This document shows positions 62,901 through 64,000 of a stretch of 64,000 nt of DNA, one piece after another. Each line of letters starts with the position of its first letter. The first letter of the stretch is position 1. A program made the position numbers and the translations under genes. Below the pieces are notes generated by a model that made no database searches, was not told where the DNA came from, and worked only from the letters and a program-made list of their open reading frames with translations. The stretch spans positions 10,331,577 to 10,395,576 of the forward strand of contig NC_134417.1 of the NCBI RefSeq assembly GCF_030867145.1, written 5' to 3'. This DNA comes from Opisthocomus hoazin (lineage: Eukaryota; Chordata; Aves; Opisthocomiformes; Opisthocomidae).

Positions 62901-63200
62901 CACCCAGTAATTTTATAGATTAAGTAAAGCCTGTTCAGGGACGTGAAAGAGAGGCTGCAGATTCCTTTTTTTCACGATGCTTATCTGAATTATCTGTAGA
63001 AATCTGTTTTACTTGTCTTGTACCAGTTTAAAAATTGTGATTTTTTTTTTTTCTCATTTGAATTTTTGTTCCGATTTTAAAAAGAGGTCTCTGCCAATTA
63101 GCTCAAAGAATTTGCTGTGTTTAAAAAAAAAAAAAGCCATGATGAGCTTGAAAACACCATGGTATATGTATAATAATGCAGTTATCTTTTTTTCTTTCAG

Positions 63201-63283
63201 AATTTCCGAAACTTGTATGGTTTTGAATTCAAACAAAAGACTAGAAACCGGAATCTTCACATTTCTTTGAATAAGAAGTAATA
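63201..63283 (+). other. RHBDD1: RHBDD1 5' UTR portion of first coding exon
   Basis: The acceptor TTATCTTTTTTTCTTTCAG ends at 63200 and has a strong polypyrimidine tract. The exon then carries 83 bases of leader. A TAA at 63272-63274 is in frame with the ATG at 63284, which closes the frame upstream and fixes the start. Confidence 0.75.
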
Positions 63284-63716
63284 ATGCAGCGAAGGCAGGG
63301 AAGAGTCAGTGCTGGACTGCTTTTGCTGCTTTATCAGATTTCTCAAGTTGGGCTCCAGAACATTCCTTGTGTTACCCTTGGGGTACTTGCACTGAATATT
63401 TTGCTCTTTCTGAATCCTGTGAGGCCACTGTCTGAAGTGTGTATCAGTGTAAATGAAGGCTTCTACAGAAAGAACTGGCAGCGCTTGCTGCTTTCTCCTG
63501 TCCACCATGCAGATGACTGGCATTTATATTATAACATGATGTCCATGCTGTGGAAGGGGATAATGCTGGAAAAAAAGCTTAAGAGCATATGGTTTGCATA
63601 CATAATTGCAGTATTTTCAGTGCTGAGTGGAGTTGTTTATATGGTGCTGGAATTCATGCTTGTCAAAATTCTGGATGATCCTTCGTATGAAATGAATTGT
63701 GCTGTAGGTTTTTCAG
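63284..63716 (+). CDS. RHBDD1: Rhomboid-related protein 4, first coding exon (partial gene)
   Basis: RHBDD1/RHBDL4 is an ER intramembrane serine protease that cleaves unstable or substrate membrane proteins and works with p97/VCP in ER-associated degradation. The exon encodes residues 1-144 plus one base of codon 145. It matches the human protein closely: MQRR start, hydrophobic segments at about 11-20 and 29-43, the rhomboid motif SPVHHADDWHLYYNM at 71-85 and another membrane segment at about 103-124. H75, H80 and N84 keep the spacing of the GlpG H145/H150/N154 residues, N84 being the oxyanion-hole asparagine. GFSG at 142-145 holds the nucleophile S144, the same number as in human. The donor CAG|GTAAGG follows at 63717. 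The catalytic histidine and the p97-binding tail lie outside the window. The start has A at -3 and an in-frame upstream stop. Confidence 0.95.
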
Positions 63717-64000
63717 GTAAGGCACATAGTCCAATTTATATGTGTAAAATTAGTGTATATATAGGCACTACATAGCAATATTTGTTGAATGGAGAAAATA
63801 TAGGTGTACATCCATATGCATGTATGTGGTGGTTATGTCAGTGAAGTTATCCTCTTCCTGCCCCAGACAGTGGCTGCAGAACCCCACTGAACATTTATCA
63901 TTGGTGGCAAAATGGCTGAAATATGTGTACCCAGTCCAGTCTCAGCTGGGCTTTGTGCGGTTAGCTTTTATATGGTACTCCAGCTATTGCTGGGTGATTT
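63717..64000 (+). other. RHBDD1: RHBDD1 intron after first coding exon (partial)
   Basis: It begins with GTAAGG directly after the first G of the Gly145 codon. Reading through it adds about 18 unrelated residues before a stop, which supports splicing. It contains short alternating pyrimidine-purine stretches (TATATATAGG, ATGCATGTATGT) and nothing else recognised. Confidence 0.9.

Larger units (their letters stand above)
55794..63200 (+). other. RHBDD1: RHBDD1 5' UTR intron (presumed)
   Basis: The interval runs from the CpG-island donor to the acceptor of the first coding exon. Beyond the island edge it is AT-rich. It holds a T-run plus GTTT repeat at 59968-59996, a short AAAC repeat near 60986, one candidate internal exon at 57911-57996, and further strong but unpaired acceptor-like sites at 61319-61320 and 62359-62360. 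Near 57296-57335 the text TTGTGAAGTGGGGATAGTAA resembles the MIR 3' region. No protein-coding exon is seen. Confidence 0.6.

Noticed and set aside
1..64000. tRNA, rRNA, CRISPR arrays, bacterial operons or intact viral genes
   Set aside because: Looked for and not seen. The window is ordinary vertebrate chromosomal DNA.

Overview
The window is vertebrate nuclear DNA, most likely from a bird. Evidence is large AT-rich non-coding stretches, two discrete CpG islands, three recognisable CR1-type LINE remnants, and split genes with GT-AG splice sites. CR1 also occurs in turtles and crocodilians, so bird is an inference and I cannot name the species. There is no bacterial, CRISPR, phage or intact viral content.

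Two protein-coding genes are supported, arranged head to head. IRS1 (insulin receptor substrate 1) is on the minus strand. Its whole coding sequence (1200 codons) lies in one exon at 24465-28067, inside a CpG island spanning about 23.75-30.23 kb. A consensus splice donor sits 14 nt after the stop codon, so the window from 1 to 24450 reads as the long intron that separates the coding exon from a 3' UTR exon. I did not find that 3' UTR exon here. RHBDD1 (RHBDL4, an ER rhomboid protease) is on the plus strand. Its probable CpG-island promoter and non-coding first exon are at about 55.53-55.79 kb. Its first coding exon is at 63201-63716 (CDS from 63284) and ends directly after the catalytic-serine codon. 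The rest of the gene lies beyond the right edge. The IRS1/RHBDD1 divergent pair is the known amniote gene order.

Layout: 1-24450, IRS1 intron, AT-rich, with no recognised exon; 24451-28067, IRS1 coding exon; 28068 to about 29.4 kb, 5' UTR and promoter with long C tracts, a uORF, E-box, CCAAT and TATA-like elements; 29.4-30.3 kb, divergent flank of the island with a perfect plus-strand splice donor; 30.3-55.4 kb, intergenic DNA with CR1 remnants near 31.2, 33.4 and 36.2 kb, weaker ancient repeat relics near 40.7, 50.3, 52.4 and 54.3 kb, and GC-rich blocks near 35.1, 48.3, 49.6 and 50.9 kb; 55.5-56.3 kb, RHBDD1 CpG island; 55794-63200, RHBDD1 5' UTR intron with a candidate extra non-coding exon at 57911-57996; 63717-64000, next RHBDD1 intron.

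The two genes act in different pathways: IRS1 couples insulin and IGF-1 receptors to PI3K, GRB2 and SHP2, and RHBDD1 cleaves membrane proteins in the ER. Nothing in the sequence links their functions. No new multigene system was found. The points most worth checking are transcript structure (the candidate RHBDD1 exon, the divergent transcript and the IRS1 leader) and lineage-specific features of the IRS1 protein (a His8 tract, a lost YADM site and an Ala/Gly/Pro-rich C-terminal third).
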